Assembly: GCA_031406155.1 (NCBI GenBank)
Contig: JANOGW010000078.1
Span: 62,001 to 126,000 of the forward strand
Direction: 5' to 3'
DNA length: 64,000 bases
DNA from: JACMNW01 sp031406155
GTDB lineage: Bacteria; Pseudomonadota; Alphaproteobacteria; Rhodobacterales; Rhodobacteraceae
Shown here piece after piece: positions 16,873 to 26,299 of this stretch. The notes under the pieces are model-generated. The model was given only the letters and a program-made list of their open reading frames with translations. It ran no database searches and was not told the origin of the DNA. Position numbers and translations under genes: made by a program. Positions within the stretch are counted from its first letter, which is position 1. Each line of letters starts with the position of its first letter.

Positions 16873-17487
16873 TCAGGGCGCCCGGTCCTCGGCTTCGGGA
16901 TCAATCATGAATCGCTGCAAAGCCATGATCTGCAGCCACAGGAACACGAACAATGCCGCAGGCATGCCGAAGGTTTCCAGCTTGACCCACAACTCGGTGC
17001 TCTGTGTACGCCAGATCGCCTCGTTCGCCAGTGCAAGTGCCACGAACATCAGGGCCAGACGCCGGGTCAGCTTCATCCAGCCTTCATGCTGCATCGGCAG
17101 GAACGATCCGATCACCCATTCCAGGTAAGACCGCCCGCGCAGCAGGCCAATCCCGAGGATCGACGCCATGGAGCCATAGGCGATGGTGGTCTTCATCTTG
17201 AAGAACCGCTCATCGTTGAAATAGGCAGTCAATCCACCGAAAAAAATGACCATGAACGCGGTGAACATCTGCATCCGGCTAAGCACCCCCGACAGCCGCC
17301 ACAGCACCGCCACTGCGGCCAGCAAGATCGGCACGAAGATCAGGGTCGCGACAATGAAGCCCGAATATTCGGTGCCAGCGAAAGTAAAGCTCTGATCCTT
17401 GATCCGGATATAGATCAGGAAAAATACGATCGTCGGTCCCAGTTCCAGAACCTGTTTCAGTACCGGATTGACCTGCCGTTCCGCCAT
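16873..17487 (-). CDS. yciB: Inner membrane septation protein A (YciB/IspZ)
   Basis: A 204-residue polytopic inner membrane protein with five or six hydrophobic segments. The family signature is clear: LKQVLELGPTIVFFLIY at the N-terminus, TAYFNDERFFKMKTTIAY in the middle, and HEGWMKLTRRLALMFVALALANEAIWR near the end. In other proteobacteria YciB is linked to intracellular septation and envelope integrity. It lies about 120 bp downstream of ftsY on the same strand, with an intergenic element between them. Confidence 0.93.
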   Translation of the reverse strand: MAERQVNPVLKQVLELGPTIVFFLIYIRIKDQSFTFAGTEYSGFIVATLIFVPILLAAVAVLWRLSGVLSRMQMFTAFMVIFFGGLTAYFNDERFFKMKTTIAYGSMASILGIGLLRGRSYLEWVIGSFLPMQHEGWMKLTRRLALMFVALALANEAIWRTQSTELWVKLETFGMPAALFVFLWLQIMALQRFMIDPEAEDRAP

Positions 17488-17576
17488 TTCCTTACCTCAC
17501 GATTTTTGCGACCACAGCACCTGGAGCGCGCCTTGCCAAGTGCGAAATCCGGATCAAGCCGCATTTGGCGCGGACG

Positions 17577-17605
17577 GTTGAGTATTTTTGCGAAAGAAAA
17601 GCCGG
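17577..17605. repeat. Copy of the recurring intergenic element
   Basis: GAGTATTTTTGCGAAAGAAAAG immediately abuts the ftsY stop codon (17606). It is similar to the copies near 5351, 28734 and 44481. Confidence 0.55.
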
Positions 17606-18682
17606 TCAACCATCGAGGCCGACCAGAGCCTTGGCAAAATCATCAGGGTCAAAGGGTTGCAGGTCATCGATCTGCTCGCCCACACCGATGGCGTGGATCG
17701 GCAAGCCAAACTTATCAGCCAAGGCCACCAGCACGCCGCCTTTGGCCGTGCCGTCGAGTTTGGTCATCACCAGCCCGGACACATCGGCAATCTTTCGGAA
17801 GATTTCCACCTGCAGCAGCGCATTCTGTCCGGTCGTTGCGTCCAGCACGAGGATGGTATTGTGCGGTGCAGTCGGGTCTTTCTTGCGGATGACCCGCACG
17901 ATCTTGGACAGTTCTTCCATCAGGTCGGCGCGGTTCTGCAGCCGCCCGGCGGTGTCGATCATCAAGAGATCAGCCCCGCTGTCCTGCGCGTGCCCCATCG
18001 CGTCGAACGCAAGGCTGGCGGGGTCGGACCCTTCGGGTGCGGTCAGCACCGGCACGCCGGCCCGCTGGCCCCAGATCTGCAACTGTTCCACCGCAGCGGC
18101 GCGAAACGTATCGCCCGCCGCGATTACCACCGATTTGCCCGCCGTCTTGAACTGGCTGGCCAGCTTGCCGATCGTGGTGGTCTTGCCCGATCCGTTCACG
18201 CCCACCACCAGCACCACTTGCGGCCGCTTGGGGTACAGCGGCATTGGTCTGGCCACCGGCGTCATGATGCGGGCTATTTCTGCCGCCAGTGCCACCCGCA
18301 ATTCAGTGGTTGAGATGCGTTTTCCAAACCGCCCCTCGGCGATATTCGCCGTTACCCGAAGGGCCGTATCAACCCCCATATCGGCCCCGATCAACACCTC
18401 TTCCAGGCTTTCGAGCATGGCGTCATCCAGCACGCGGCGCGGTTCTTGCAGTGTAGTGCGCCCAAGTATCCGGCCCAGAAGGCCGGGATGTACATTTTCG
18501 GTTGGAACTTCGTCGGGCAGGGGCGTAGGCGTTGCCGGCCCTGCTTTGACCGGCATGCCACTATCCGAGGCGGTGCCGGCGGCGTCCTGCGGGGCTGCGT
18601 CGGCCACCAAAGCATCAAGACCTTCGCCGATCTTTGCCGAAGACCGGAACATCTTGTCGCGCAGTTTCTTCAGGAACGACAT
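17606..18682 (-). CDS. ftsY: Signal recognition particle receptor FtsY
   Basis: SRP-type GTPase that docks ribosome-nascent chain complexes at the inner membrane. The 358-residue protein has a short N-terminal acidic/variable region (about 1-75), an N helical domain (GRTTLQEPRRVLDDAMLESLEEVLIGADMG region) and a G domain. The G domain carries GVNGSGKTTTIGKLA (P-loop), AAGDTFRAAAVEQL, LMIDTAGRLQNR (DTAGR), TKLDGTAKGG (TKLD) and GVGEQIDDLQPF. The A domain is much shorter than in E. coli, as in other alphaproteobacteria. ATG 18682 follows AAAGGA; the frame continues open far upstream to 19375, but that part lacks FtsY character. Confidence 0.97.
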   Translation of the reverse strand: MSFLKKLRDKMFRSSAKIGEGLDALVADAAPQDAAGTASDSGMPVKAGPATPTPLPDEVPTENVHPGLLGRILGRTTLQEPRRVLDDAMLESLEEVLIGADMGVDTALRVTANIAEGRFGKRISTTELRVALAAEIARIMTPVARPMPLYPKRPQVVLVVGVNGSGKTTTIGKLASQFKTAGKSVVIAAGDTFRAAAVEQLQIWGQRAGVPVLTAPEGSDPASLAFDAMGHAQDSGADLLMIDTAGRLQNRADLMEELSKIVRVIRKKDPTAPHNTILVLDATTGQNALLQVEIFRKIADVSGLVMTKLDGTAKGGVLVALADKFGLPIHAIGVGEQIDDLQPFDPDDFAKALVGLDG

Positions 18683-18847
18683 CGCACATCCTTTGACGCA
18701 GGTTTGCCCGGCGCATCTTGCTTTAGTCGCATCGCCATCCCGAGGGAAGGGCCAAAGCCCGATGAGGCCGCTCGCGCTGCTTTGACTGGCCAAGCCTTGC
18801 GCGGTCTGGCAAGCTGTTGTTCTGGTTTGGGATGGACGGAGCGGCAA

Positions 18848-19252
18848 ATGCGCAGTGGCAAGTTCACCGGTTTCGCGGTCTATTGCCTGTTTGCCCTGCC
18901 CGCCTGCGCCGAAACCCCAATGACCGCCGCCGAATTCGACGCCTACGCCACCGGAAAAACCCTGACCTATTCCGTCAGGGGCGAGGTTTATGGCGCCGAG
19001 CAGTACCTGGCCGGTCGCCGCGTGGTCTGGGCCTTCACGGGCGATCAATGCTCGGATGGGGTCTGGTATGAAGATGCCGGATTGATCTGTTTTGTCTATG
19101 AACACGACGGCGGGCCACAATGCTGGAACTTCTATCTTGGGGCAACGGGCCTGCGCGCCGAATTTGTCGGCGACGCCGCCGGGGCGGAGCTGTCCGAGGT
19201 TGATCAAAGCCCGGCGCCGCTGAACTGCGCCGGTCCTGACGTCGGGGTATGA
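18848..19252 (+). CDS. Small exported protein of unknown function
   Basis: A 134-residue protein with a probable signal peptide (MRSGKFTGFAVYCLFALPA, cleavage near CAE). The cysteine at the end of LPAC could also make it a lipoprotein. The mature part starts with MTAAEFDAYATGKTLTYS, continues with GEQY-type GAEQYLAGRRVVWAF, and has four more cysteines (GDQCSDG, LICFVY, PQCWNFY, LNCAG) that could form two disulfides. Aromatic-rich WAF, WYED and CWNFY stretches suggest a compact beta fold. Similar small secreted proteins occur in Rhodobacteraceae, but I cannot assign a role. It is divergent from ftsY and convergent with xseA. Confidence 0.75.
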   Translation: MRSGKFTGFAVYCLFALPACAETPMTAAEFDAYATGKTLTYSVRGEVYGAEQYLAGRRVVWAFTGDQCSDGVWYEDAGLICFVYEHDGGPQCWNFYLGATGLRAEFVGDAAGAELSEVDQSPAPLNCAGPDVGV

Positions 19253-19340
19253 AGGATAGTAGGTTGGTACAAAACGAACATTCGGACAAGTTTTTGAGCC
19301 CAAAACTTCACACGAATTGCACCCTCCGCACAATTGCACG

Positions 19341-20918
19341 TCAGAACAGGCTGCCCTGATCGGTGGCCTTGTCACCCTTGGTGCGCTTTGGGACCGCCTT
19401 GCCGGCGATTGTCACCCGACCATCGTGGAATTCGAGTTCCAGCGCATTTGCCTCTTCGGCACGCGTCCGTGTGGTCACAACGTGCCCATCGGCGCGCACA
19501 ACGGCATAGCCGCGTTTCAGCGTCTCGAAATAGCCCAGCGTCTGCCGAGTGCGATCCAGCGCTTCAAGCCGCGCCGCGAGTGCCTGAAACCGGGCCGGGG
19601 GCGCCGCTAGAAGCCGCGCAGCCCTGGCCGTCAGGGCGTCCGCATCGCGCCGGTTCTTGGCGCTTGCCTCGGCAATCAGCCGTCCCAGCGATGGTGCCAG
19701 CCGCGCGGCCCAACCGGCCAAGCCGTCGCGCGCCCGGTCCATTCGGCGCGTCATACCGACGTGCAGCGCCTTGTCCCGGTCCACCAGCCGGTCCGCCTTC
19801 TGGCGTAAAAGCCCCGACAGAACCCCCGGCCGTATCAAAGCCGACCGCCGCTCAAAATCCGCCCGTTTGCGCGACGCCGCAACGCCCAGCGCACCGCCAA
19901 GCCGGCCCGACCACAGATCGAACCGCTGTGCCGCCTGCGCCGTCAGCCCTTCCAGTCGCGGCAAGGCGCGTGCCAGATCGCGCAAGCGCTGGCCCCGCTG
20001 CCCCATCGCATTGGCCACCGACCTTGACAGCCGCGCGCCCACCGCATCAAGGCCCGCCAGCAGATCCAGCCGCACCGGCACCGCCATTTCGGCAGCCGCC
20101 GTCGGGGTTGGCGCGCGCCGGTCGGCCGCAAAATCAATCAGCGTGGTATCGGTTTCATGCCCCACGGCGGAAATCAGTGGAATGCGCGATGCCGCCGCCG
20201 CCCGCACTACGATTTCTTCGTTGAAGCCCCAAAGATCCTCAAGACTGCCGCCGCCGCGCGCTACGATGATCAGATCGGGTCGCGGTATTGCCCCCCCCGG
20301 CACAATAGCATTGAACCCCGTAATCGCCGCCGCCACATCGGCAGCACAGGTCTGCCCCTGCACCGCCACAGGCCAGATCAGCACATGGCGCGGAAATCTG
20401 TCGCGCAGCCTGTGCAATATATCCCGGATCACCGCACCGGACGGCGAGGTCACCACCCCGATCACGTTCGGCAAATACGGCAGCGGCTTCTTGAGGCCCG
20501 CATCAAACAGCCCTTCCGCCGCCAGCGCCGCGCGCCGCTTTTCCAGCATCGCCATCAAGGCACCCGCCCCCGCAGGCACCACATCTTCCACAATCAACTG
20601 ATACTTCGACTGCCCCGGAAAGGTGGTCATCCGCCCGGTGGCAGTAACCTCCATCCCCTCCTCGGGTCGCACCTGCATTTTGGCGACCTGGCCTTTCCAG
20701 CTGACCGCATCCAGACTGGCCCGATCATCCTTCAGCGCGAAATACAAATGCCCCGAGGCCGGTTTAGACACCCGCCCCACCTCACCGCGCACCCGCACTA
20801 ACCCAAACTCGCCCTCAATCACCCGCTTCACCGCACCGGACAATTCCGACACAGTGTATTCGGGGGCGTTGCCAGGGCCGGCATCTTGCGGGGTGCGGTC
20901 TTCGAACATGTCAGACAT
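19341..20918 (-). CDS. xseA: Exodeoxyribonuclease VII large subunit
   Basis: Catalytic and DNA-binding chain of ExoVII, which degrades single-stranded DNA into acid-soluble oligonucleotides. Residues about 20-120 form the OB fold (YTVSELSGAVKRVIEGEFGL, GHLYFALKDDRASLDAV). The core contains VVTSPSGAVIRDILHRL, IVARGGGSLEDLWGFNEE and GHETDTTLIDFAADRRAPTP, the most conserved family block. The C-terminal helical part is long (525 aa in total, against about 450 in E. coli), and ends in a strand binding the small subunit. XseB is not in this window. Divergent from purD with only 70 bp between starts. Confidence 0.96.
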   Translation of the reverse strand: MSDMFEDRTPQDAGPGNAPEYTVSELSGAVKRVIEGEFGLVRVRGEVGRVSKPASGHLYFALKDDRASLDAVSWKGQVAKMQVRPEEGMEVTATGRMTTFPGQSKYQLIVEDVVPAGAGALMAMLEKRRAALAAEGLFDAGLKKPLPYLPNVIGVVTSPSGAVIRDILHRLRDRFPRHVLIWPVAVQGQTCAADVAAAITGFNAIVPGGAIPRPDLIIVARGGGSLEDLWGFNEEIVVRAAAASRIPLISAVGHETDTTLIDFAADRRAPTPTAAAEMAVPVRLDLLAGLDAVGARLSRSVANAMGQRGQRLRDLARALPRLEGLTAQAAQRFDLWSGRLGGALGVAASRKRADFERRSALIRPGVLSGLLRQKADRLVDRDKALHVGMTRRMDRARDGLAGWAARLAPSLGRLIAEASAKNRRDADALTARAARLLAAPPARFQALAARLEALDRTRQTLGYFETLKRGYAVVRADGHVVTTRTRAEEANALELEFHDGRVTIAGKAVPKRTKGDKATDQGSLF

Positions 20919-20988
20919 GCGGGCTCACTTGTGCAGCGGTTTGCCAAACCTTATGACCCCTCCATCCAAACGCCAAGAGGCCAACTCC

Positions 20989-22251
20989 ATGAATATCCTT
21001 ATCCTCGGTTCCGGCGGGCGTGAACATGCACTGGCTTGGGCGTTCAAGCAGAACCCGAAATGTGATCGCCTGATCGTGGCGCCGGGCAATGCAGGTTGTG
21101 CGATGCTGGCCGAATGCGCGGATATCGATATTCTTGACGGGGCCGCAGTGGTCGAGTTTTGTGAGGAAAACGCAATCGACTTCGTGATGATCGGACCCGA
21201 GGCGCCGCTTGCCGCTGGCGTTGCCGACGCCACCCGGGCCGCTGGCCTGCTGACCTTTGGCCCGTCAGCCATCGCCGCGCAGCTGGAGGCGTCCAAAGCC
21301 TTCACCAAAGAAATCTGCGACGCCTGCAATGCCCCCACTGCCGCCTATGCCCGCTTCACCGAAGCCGCCCCTGCCAAAGCCTATATCCATGCCAAAGGCG
21401 CACCCATCGTCATCAAGGCCGATGGCCTCGCCGCTGGCAAAGGTGTCATCGTCGCCATGACGCTGCCCGAAGCCATCACTGCGATTGACGACATGTTCGG
21501 CGGCGAGTTCGGGGTTGCCGGATCAGAAGTGGTGATCGAGGAGTTCATGACCGGCGAGGAAGCAAGCTACTTCATCCTGACCGACGGTATCAACGCCCTG
21601 CCCATCGGCACCGCCCAGGACCACAAACGCGTGGGCGACGGTGATACCGGTCCCAACACTGGCGGAATGGGCGCCTATTCCCCCGCCCCGTGCCTGACCG
21701 ACGACGTCGCGGCCCGCGCCATGCGCGAAATCATCGAGCCCACCATCAAAGAAATGGCACGTCGCGGCACTCCCTATCAGGGCGTCCTGTTCGCCGGCCT
21801 GATGATCGAAAATGGCCACGCCCGGCTGGTCGAATACAACGCCCGCTTCGGCGACCCCGAAACCCAGGTTCTGATGATGCGCCTCGGCGCACAGGCGCTG
21901 GATCTGATGCTTGCATGCGCCGAAGGCAGGCTGGCCGATGCAAAGGTGAATTGGGCCGATGACCACGCGCTGACCGTGGTCTTGGCGACGAACGGCTATC
22001 CCGGTGCCTATCAGAAGGGGTCCGTCATCAAAGGCCTCGATACCCTGCCTGAAGACAGTTTCCACATGGCCTTCCACGCCGGCACGACCGAAAAAGACGG
22101 CCAGATCATTGCCGCCGGCGGCCGCGTTCTGAACATCACCGCAAGGGGCGAAACCCTGCAACAGGCCCAAGCCCGCGCCTATACCATGGTCGATGCCGTC
22201 AATTGGCCCCAAGGCTTCTGCCGCCGCGACATAGGCTGGCGCGCGCTGTAA
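20989..22251 (+). CDS. purD: Phosphoribosylamine--glycine ligase (GAR synthetase)
   Basis: Second step of purine synthesis: joins phosphoribosylamine and glycine with ATP. The 420-residue protein has the N-terminal NILILGSGGREHALAWAF motif and the PGNAGC loop. The ATP-grasp region shows SKAFTKEICD, IKADGLAAGKGV, EEFMTGEEASYF, GPNTGGMGAYSP and YNARFGDPETQ. The C-terminal strand has AGGRVLNITARG. ATG 20989 follows AGAGG at proper spacing; the frame is open for a long way upstream but that overlaps xseA. It stands alone as a single-gene unit. Confidence 0.97.
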   Translation: MNILILGSGGREHALAWAFKQNPKCDRLIVAPGNAGCAMLAECADIDILDGAAVVEFCEENAIDFVMIGPEAPLAAGVADATRAAGLLTFGPSAIAAQLEASKAFTKEICDACNAPTAAYARFTEAAPAKAYIHAKGAPIVIKADGLAAGKGVIVAMTLPEAITAIDDMFGGEFGVAGSEVVIEEFMTGEEASYFILTDGINALPIGTAQDHKRVGDGDTGPNTGGMGAYSPAPCLTDDVAARAMREIIEPTIKEMARRGTPYQGVLFAGLMIENGHARLVEYNARFGDPETQVLMMRLGAQALDLMLACAEGRLADAKVNWADDHALTVVLATNGYPGAYQKGSVIKGLDTLPEDSFHMAFHAGTTEKDGQIIAAGGRVLNITARGETLQQAQARAYTMVDAVNWPQGFCRRDIGWRAL

Positions 22252-22434
22252 GGGCCAGACCAGGCATGCTTGATGGAACAAGCGCGTCTTTCTGCCTCAA
22301 ATACACCCTGAAAGGCATTACCCTACAGCATTTACACGCTTTACGTGTGGCCTCCGCACATGCATGCTCTGCGCATTGCCAGGCAAGACCTGCTGCATCT
22401 CGCCCGGCGTCCGTCATGTGAAAGGTTCCCCATC

Positions 22435-24207
22435 ATGCCAACGCCCCTGAAGTTCGGCCCAGAGTTTCTGGTCAACACCAGCACCGCGAACCGCCAGTAC
22501 GGACCTGCGACCGCGACACTGCCGGACGGGCGTTTCGTTATCACATGGACGGACGAAAGCAGCGACATATGGGGCAACGAAGTCCGCGCCCAGATCTACA
22601 ACGCCGACGGCAGCAAGGCCGGGGCCGAATTTCTGGTCAACACCACCACGGACCGCGATCAGGACACGACCGCGATCACCACCTTGGCGAGCGGCGGATT
22701 TGTCATCGGCTGGACCAACAGAATCGATATCGACGGTGAATTTTACGGCATGTCGATCAGGGCGCAGATGTTCAACGCAGACGGAACCCGGGCGGGGACC
22801 GAACTGGTCGTCAACACGGCTGCGGCCTATTGGTATGACGACGTCTCGCTTGCGGCACTTGCGGACGGGGGCTTTGCTGCCAGCTGGACCTATGCAGGTG
22901 AGGACGGTGGCGATGCGATGGGAACCGCCATCCACGCACAAAGGTTCGCGTCCGACGGACGCAAGACCGGCGCGGAATTTCTGGTCAACACCACGGTCGA
23001 GGATTTTCAGGGACGATCAAAAATCGCGGGACTGGACGATGGCCGCTTTGTCGTCACCTGGTCCGATCGCAGCGAAACCGGTGAAAGTGTCTTTGACGCC
23101 GACATTCGCATGCAGGTCTTCAATGCCGACGGCACCAAGGCGGGCACCGAGGTTCTGGTCAACACGACAGTCGTGTATGAGCAGACACGGTCCACCATAA
23201 CGGTCCTGACCGATGGGCGCATCCTTATCGCCTGGGAAGACAACCAACAGACCGGCGGTGCCAGCCCGTCCAATACCCTGCGCGCGCAGGTTTTCAACGC
23301 GGATGGCACAAGGTTCGGAACCGAACTTCTGTTGAAAATCAACACCGACGGCTGGAATTACAACCCCGCCATCACTGCCGTTGCGGACGGCCTGTTTGCC
23401 ATCACCTGGAGGGATGGCGATATCCGCGCGCAGGTATTTGACACGAACGGCACCGCAATGGGTCAACAAATCATCGTCAACACGACAACAAACCTTGGCC
23501 AGTTCAACCCGGACATCGACACCATGGCCGACGGACGGCTGATCGTCACCTGGACGGACGAAAGCCAGACCGGTGGCGACCAGGACGCATGGGCCGTGCG
23601 CGGTCAGATCCTTGACCCGCGCGATGCGCCAACAAACCTGAACGGCACCGACCTTGCCGACCGCCTTGTCGGCACCGCCTGGGCAGACCGGCTGGGCGGT
23701 GGTGCGGGCAACGACACGTTGATTGGCGAGGCGGGCAATGACCGCATCAGGGGCGACGCCGGCAATGACAGCCTGGCTGGCGGGGCGGGCAACGATACCC
23801 TCTTTGGTGGCGCCGGCAACGACCGGCTGAAGGGTGATGCGGGCGATGACCGGCTGGTCGGCGAGGCGGGCAACGACAAGATCACCGGCGGACTGGGGCG
23901 CGATGTGATGACCGGCGGGCTGGGTGCGGATGATTTCATCTTCGCCTCGGCGGCAGAAATCGGCAGTGGTGCGACCCGCGATATCATCACCGATTTCCAG
24001 ACAGGGCTCGACGATATCGACCTGCGCGCTCTGCAAACCGATGGCCGCTTCATTGGCAATGCCGCCTTCACCAGCACTGCGGGCGAGGTCCGCTATAGCG
24101 TCACGACCGGCCTTGTGGTTGGTGATCTGAACGGCGACGGTGTCGCGGATTGGACGCTCAACATCGCCAACAAGGCCGCCCTGACCGCCGCAGACTTCCT
24201 GTTCTGA
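22435..24207 (+). CDS. RTX-type secreted protein with seven VNTT repeats
   Basis: A 590-residue acidic protein without N-terminal signal peptide, as in type I secretion substrates. Residues 1-400 consist of seven imperfect repeats of about 50-60 aa, each opening with an FLVNTTT-like strand followed by a DGRFVITW strand and RAQ(I/V)FNADG. From about 420 to 495 runs a block of glycine/aspartate nonapeptides (GGAGNDTLI, GEAGNDRIR, GDAGNDSLA and more), the calcium-binding beta-roll. The last 95 residues (DFIFASAAEIG, IITDFQTGLDDIDL, ending in TAADFLF) resemble the serralysin C-terminal secretion region. No protease motif is present. The transporter genes are not nearby. Surface layer, adhesin or matrix roles are possible. 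ATG 22435 follows AAAGG. Confidence 0.85.
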   Translation: MPTPLKFGPEFLVNTSTANRQYGPATATLPDGRFVITWTDESSDIWGNEVRAQIYNADGSKAGAEFLVNTTTDRDQDTTAITTLASGGFVIGWTNRIDIDGEFYGMSIRAQMFNADGTRAGTELVVNTAAAYWYDDVSLAALADGGFAASWTYAGEDGGDAMGTAIHAQRFASDGRKTGAEFLVNTTVEDFQGRSKIAGLDDGRFVVTWSDRSETGESVFDADIRMQVFNADGTKAGTEVLVNTTVVYEQTRSTITVLTDGRILIAWEDNQQTGGASPSNTLRAQVFNADGTRFGTELLLKINTDGWNYNPAITAVADGLFAITWRDGDIRAQVFDTNGTAMGQQIIVNTTTNLGQFNPDIDTMADGRLIVTWTDESQTGGDQDAWAVRGQILDPRDAPTNLNGTDLADRLVGTAWADRLGGGAGNDTLIGEAGNDRIRGDAGNDSLAGGAGNDTLFGGAGNDRLKGDAGDDRLVGEAGNDKITGGLGRDVMTGGLGADDFIFASAAEIGSGATRDIITDFQTGLDDIDLRALQTDGRFIGNAAFTSTAGEVRYSVTTGLVVGDLNGDGVADWTLNIANKAALTAADFLF

Positions 24208-24294
24208 CCCCTTGCACAGCTGCCCCCCGACCCGTAAAGACACAGCCGATTGATGGGCCCGGTCTTCGGGCAACTGCGCGCGCGGGGGGATACC

Positions 24295-25542
24295 ATGCCG
24301 CTTCTCGTGATGAAATTCGGCGGCACGTCCGTGGGTGATCTTGCGCGCATCAAAAATGCCGCCGGCAAGGTCAAGCGCGAAGTGGACCTTGGTTACGATG
24401 TGATCGTCATCGTGTCAGCGATGTCCGGCAAGACCAATGAACTGGTGGCTTGGGTCGAAAGCACCTCGCCGATGTTTGACGCGCGCGAATATGATGCGGT
24501 GGTGTCCTCGGGCGAAAACGTCACGGCGGGCCTGATGGCGCTGACCTTGCAGGAAATGGACGTGCCCGCGCGGTCGTGGCAGGGCTGGCAAGTGCCGATC
24601 CAGACCACATCAGCGCATTCCTCGGCCCGCTTCATGGATATTCCGCGCGCCAACATCGACGCAAAGTTTGCCGAAGGCTTCAAAGTTGCCGTCGTCGCGG
24701 GCTTCCAGGGGGTCAGTGCAGAGCATCGCATCACCACCCTTGGCCGTGGCGGATCCGACACCACCGCCGTCGCCTTTGCCGCCGCCTTCGGTGCGGAACG
24801 TTGCGATATCTACACCGATGTCGACGGCATCTACACCACCGACCCGCGCATATCGCCAAAAGCGCGCAAGCTGGAAAAGATCGCGTTCGAGGAAATGCTG
24901 GAACTGGCCTCGCTTGGCGCAAAAGTGCTGCAAACCCGGTCGGTAGAACTCGCCATGCGGTACAAGGTGCGGCTGCGCGTGCTGTCCTCGTTCGAGGATA
25001 CCGATGGAAATTCTGGAACGCTGGTCTGCGACGAGGATGAAATCATGGAATCAAAAGTTGTCTCAGGCGTCGCCTATTCACGCGACGAGGCGAAAATGAC
25101 GCTTGTAAAGGTGCAAGACCGCCCCGGTATCGCCGCCGCGATCTTTGGCCCGCTGTCAACGGCAGGCGTGAACGTAGATATGATCGTGCAGAACATATCC
25201 GAGGTCGAAAACGGCGGTGCCGTTACCGACATGACGTTCTCTTGCCCCACGAACCAAGTGCCGCGCGCCCGCAAGGCCATGGAAGATGCGCAGGCGGCTG
25301 GCCTGATATCCTACGTTGACCTCGTGCAAGATACTGATGTTGCAAAAGTTTCCGTCGTCGGCATCGGCATGCGCAGTCACGCTGGCGTTGCCGCCGCGAT
25401 GTTCAAAGCGCTCGCCGCTGAAAACATCAACATCAAAGTCATTGCCACGTCAGAGATCAAAATATCGGTGCTGATCGACCGCAAATACATGGAACTTGCC
25501 GTACAAGCGCTGCATGATACGTTCGGGTTGGAGAAGGCGTGA
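24295..25542 (+). CDS. lysC: Aspartate kinase
   Basis: Phosphorylates aspartate at the entry to lysine, diaminopimelate, threonine and methionine synthesis. The 415-residue monofunctional enzyme begins LLVMKFGGTSVGDLARI (kinase strand). It then shows SGENVTAGLMAL, TLGRGGSDTTAVAFAAAFGA, DVDGIYTTDPRI and LQTRSVELAMRYKV. Two ACT domains follow from about residue 260 (VKVQDRPGIAAAIFGPL and VVGIGMRSHAGVAAAMFKAL), where allosteric lysine/threonine control is exerted in this family. GGGGGA precedes the ATG. Downstream genes on the same strand are a DUF4344 protein and ptsP. Confidence 0.96.
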   Translation: MPLLVMKFGGTSVGDLARIKNAAGKVKREVDLGYDVIVIVSAMSGKTNELVAWVESTSPMFDAREYDAVVSSGENVTAGLMALTLQEMDVPARSWQGWQVPIQTTSAHSSARFMDIPRANIDAKFAEGFKVAVVAGFQGVSAEHRITTLGRGGSDTTAVAFAAAFGAERCDIYTDVDGIYTTDPRISPKARKLEKIAFEEMLELASLGAKVLQTRSVELAMRYKVRLRVLSSFEDTDGNSGTLVCDEDEIMESKVVSGVAYSRDEAKMTLVKVQDRPGIAAAIFGPLSTAGVNVDMIVQNISEVENGGAVTDMTFSCPTNQVPRARKAMEDAQAAGLISYVDLVQDTDVAKVSVVGIGMRSHAGVAAAMFKALAAENINIKVIATSEIKISVLIDRKYMELAVQALHDTFGLEKA

Positions 25543-25579
25543 ATTCCATGTCGGCCTCGGGGTAAGGGAGTGCAGGAAA

Positions 25580-26299
25580 ATGCGGTTCTCTGCGGCCTGT
25601 CTTGCGATGCTTCTGCCTTGCTTGGCGCATTCCCAGACAACAGCGCCGCTGTCGCAGGCCACGCAGGACGCTTTGTTGCATGTCTTGGCCCATGAGATGG
25701 GCCACGCGATCTTGCGCGAATTCGACCTGCCCATTCTTGGCCCGGAAGAAGACATCGCCGACGATTTCGCCACAGTCTACATCCACATGATGCTGCCCGA
25801 GAGGGCTGGCGCGATCATTGCGGCCCGGGCGCAGCAAAACATGGCCGACGCGCAAACAGCCGGGATGTTCAGCGAGTATCGCAGCGATATCCAGCGCGCC
25901 GGGCGGTCGGTCTGCCTTCTCTATGGTCTAGACCCCGAGCGGCATGCCGACTTGGCCCGCTCCTTCGGGCTTGACGGCGACGCGGCAGAGGACTGCCGGG
26001 ATTTCGCGCCAGAGGTAGGCCGCAGTTGGCGACGCGTCGTCAGCGCTTACCCCATGCCCGATTCGGCCCGCGTTACCGAGGTAGGCAGCTATTTCGCACA
26101 AACGCCGATTGCTGCGGCAGTGGCTGAAAGCGGGCTTATGGAACCTGCCTACCGGCTTTTGGCCGGAATCGACTGGCATTCGCGCATCACCGTTGCCATC
26201 GAGCCTTGCGACGGCGCGTCTTTCTGGTCGCGCAACGGGCGGCGCATCACGATCTGCGAGACGTACATCAAACGCTTCGAAGACCAATTGGGTGGCTAG
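25580..26299 (+). CDS. Exported putative metallopeptidase (DUF4344)
   Basis: A 239-residue protein with a signal peptide (MRFSAACLAMLLPCLAHSQ). The zinc-peptidase motif HEMGH is in VLAHEMGHAILREF (residues about 37-50), followed by LGPEEDIADDFA, whose glutamate/aspartate pair fits the third ligand of the DUF4344 family. The C-terminal block ITICETYIKRFEDQL is also typical. These are gluzincin-like proteins of unknown substrate, expected in the periplasm. The ATG is 37 bp after lysC, and ptsP follows 166 bp later. Two cysteine pairs (SVCLLYG with AEDCRDF, and EPCDG with ITICETY) may form disulfides. Confidence 0.82.
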   Translation: MRFSAACLAMLLPCLAHSQTTAPLSQATQDALLHVLAHEMGHAILREFDLPILGPEEDIADDFATVYIHMMLPERAGAIIAARAQQNMADAQTAGMFSEYRSDIQRAGRSVCLLYGLDPERHADLARSFGLDGDAAEDCRDFAPEVGRSWRRVVSAYPMPDSARVTEVGSYFAQTPIAAAVAESGLMEPAYRLLAGIDWHSRITVAIEPCDGASFWSRNGRRITICETYIKRFEDQLGG

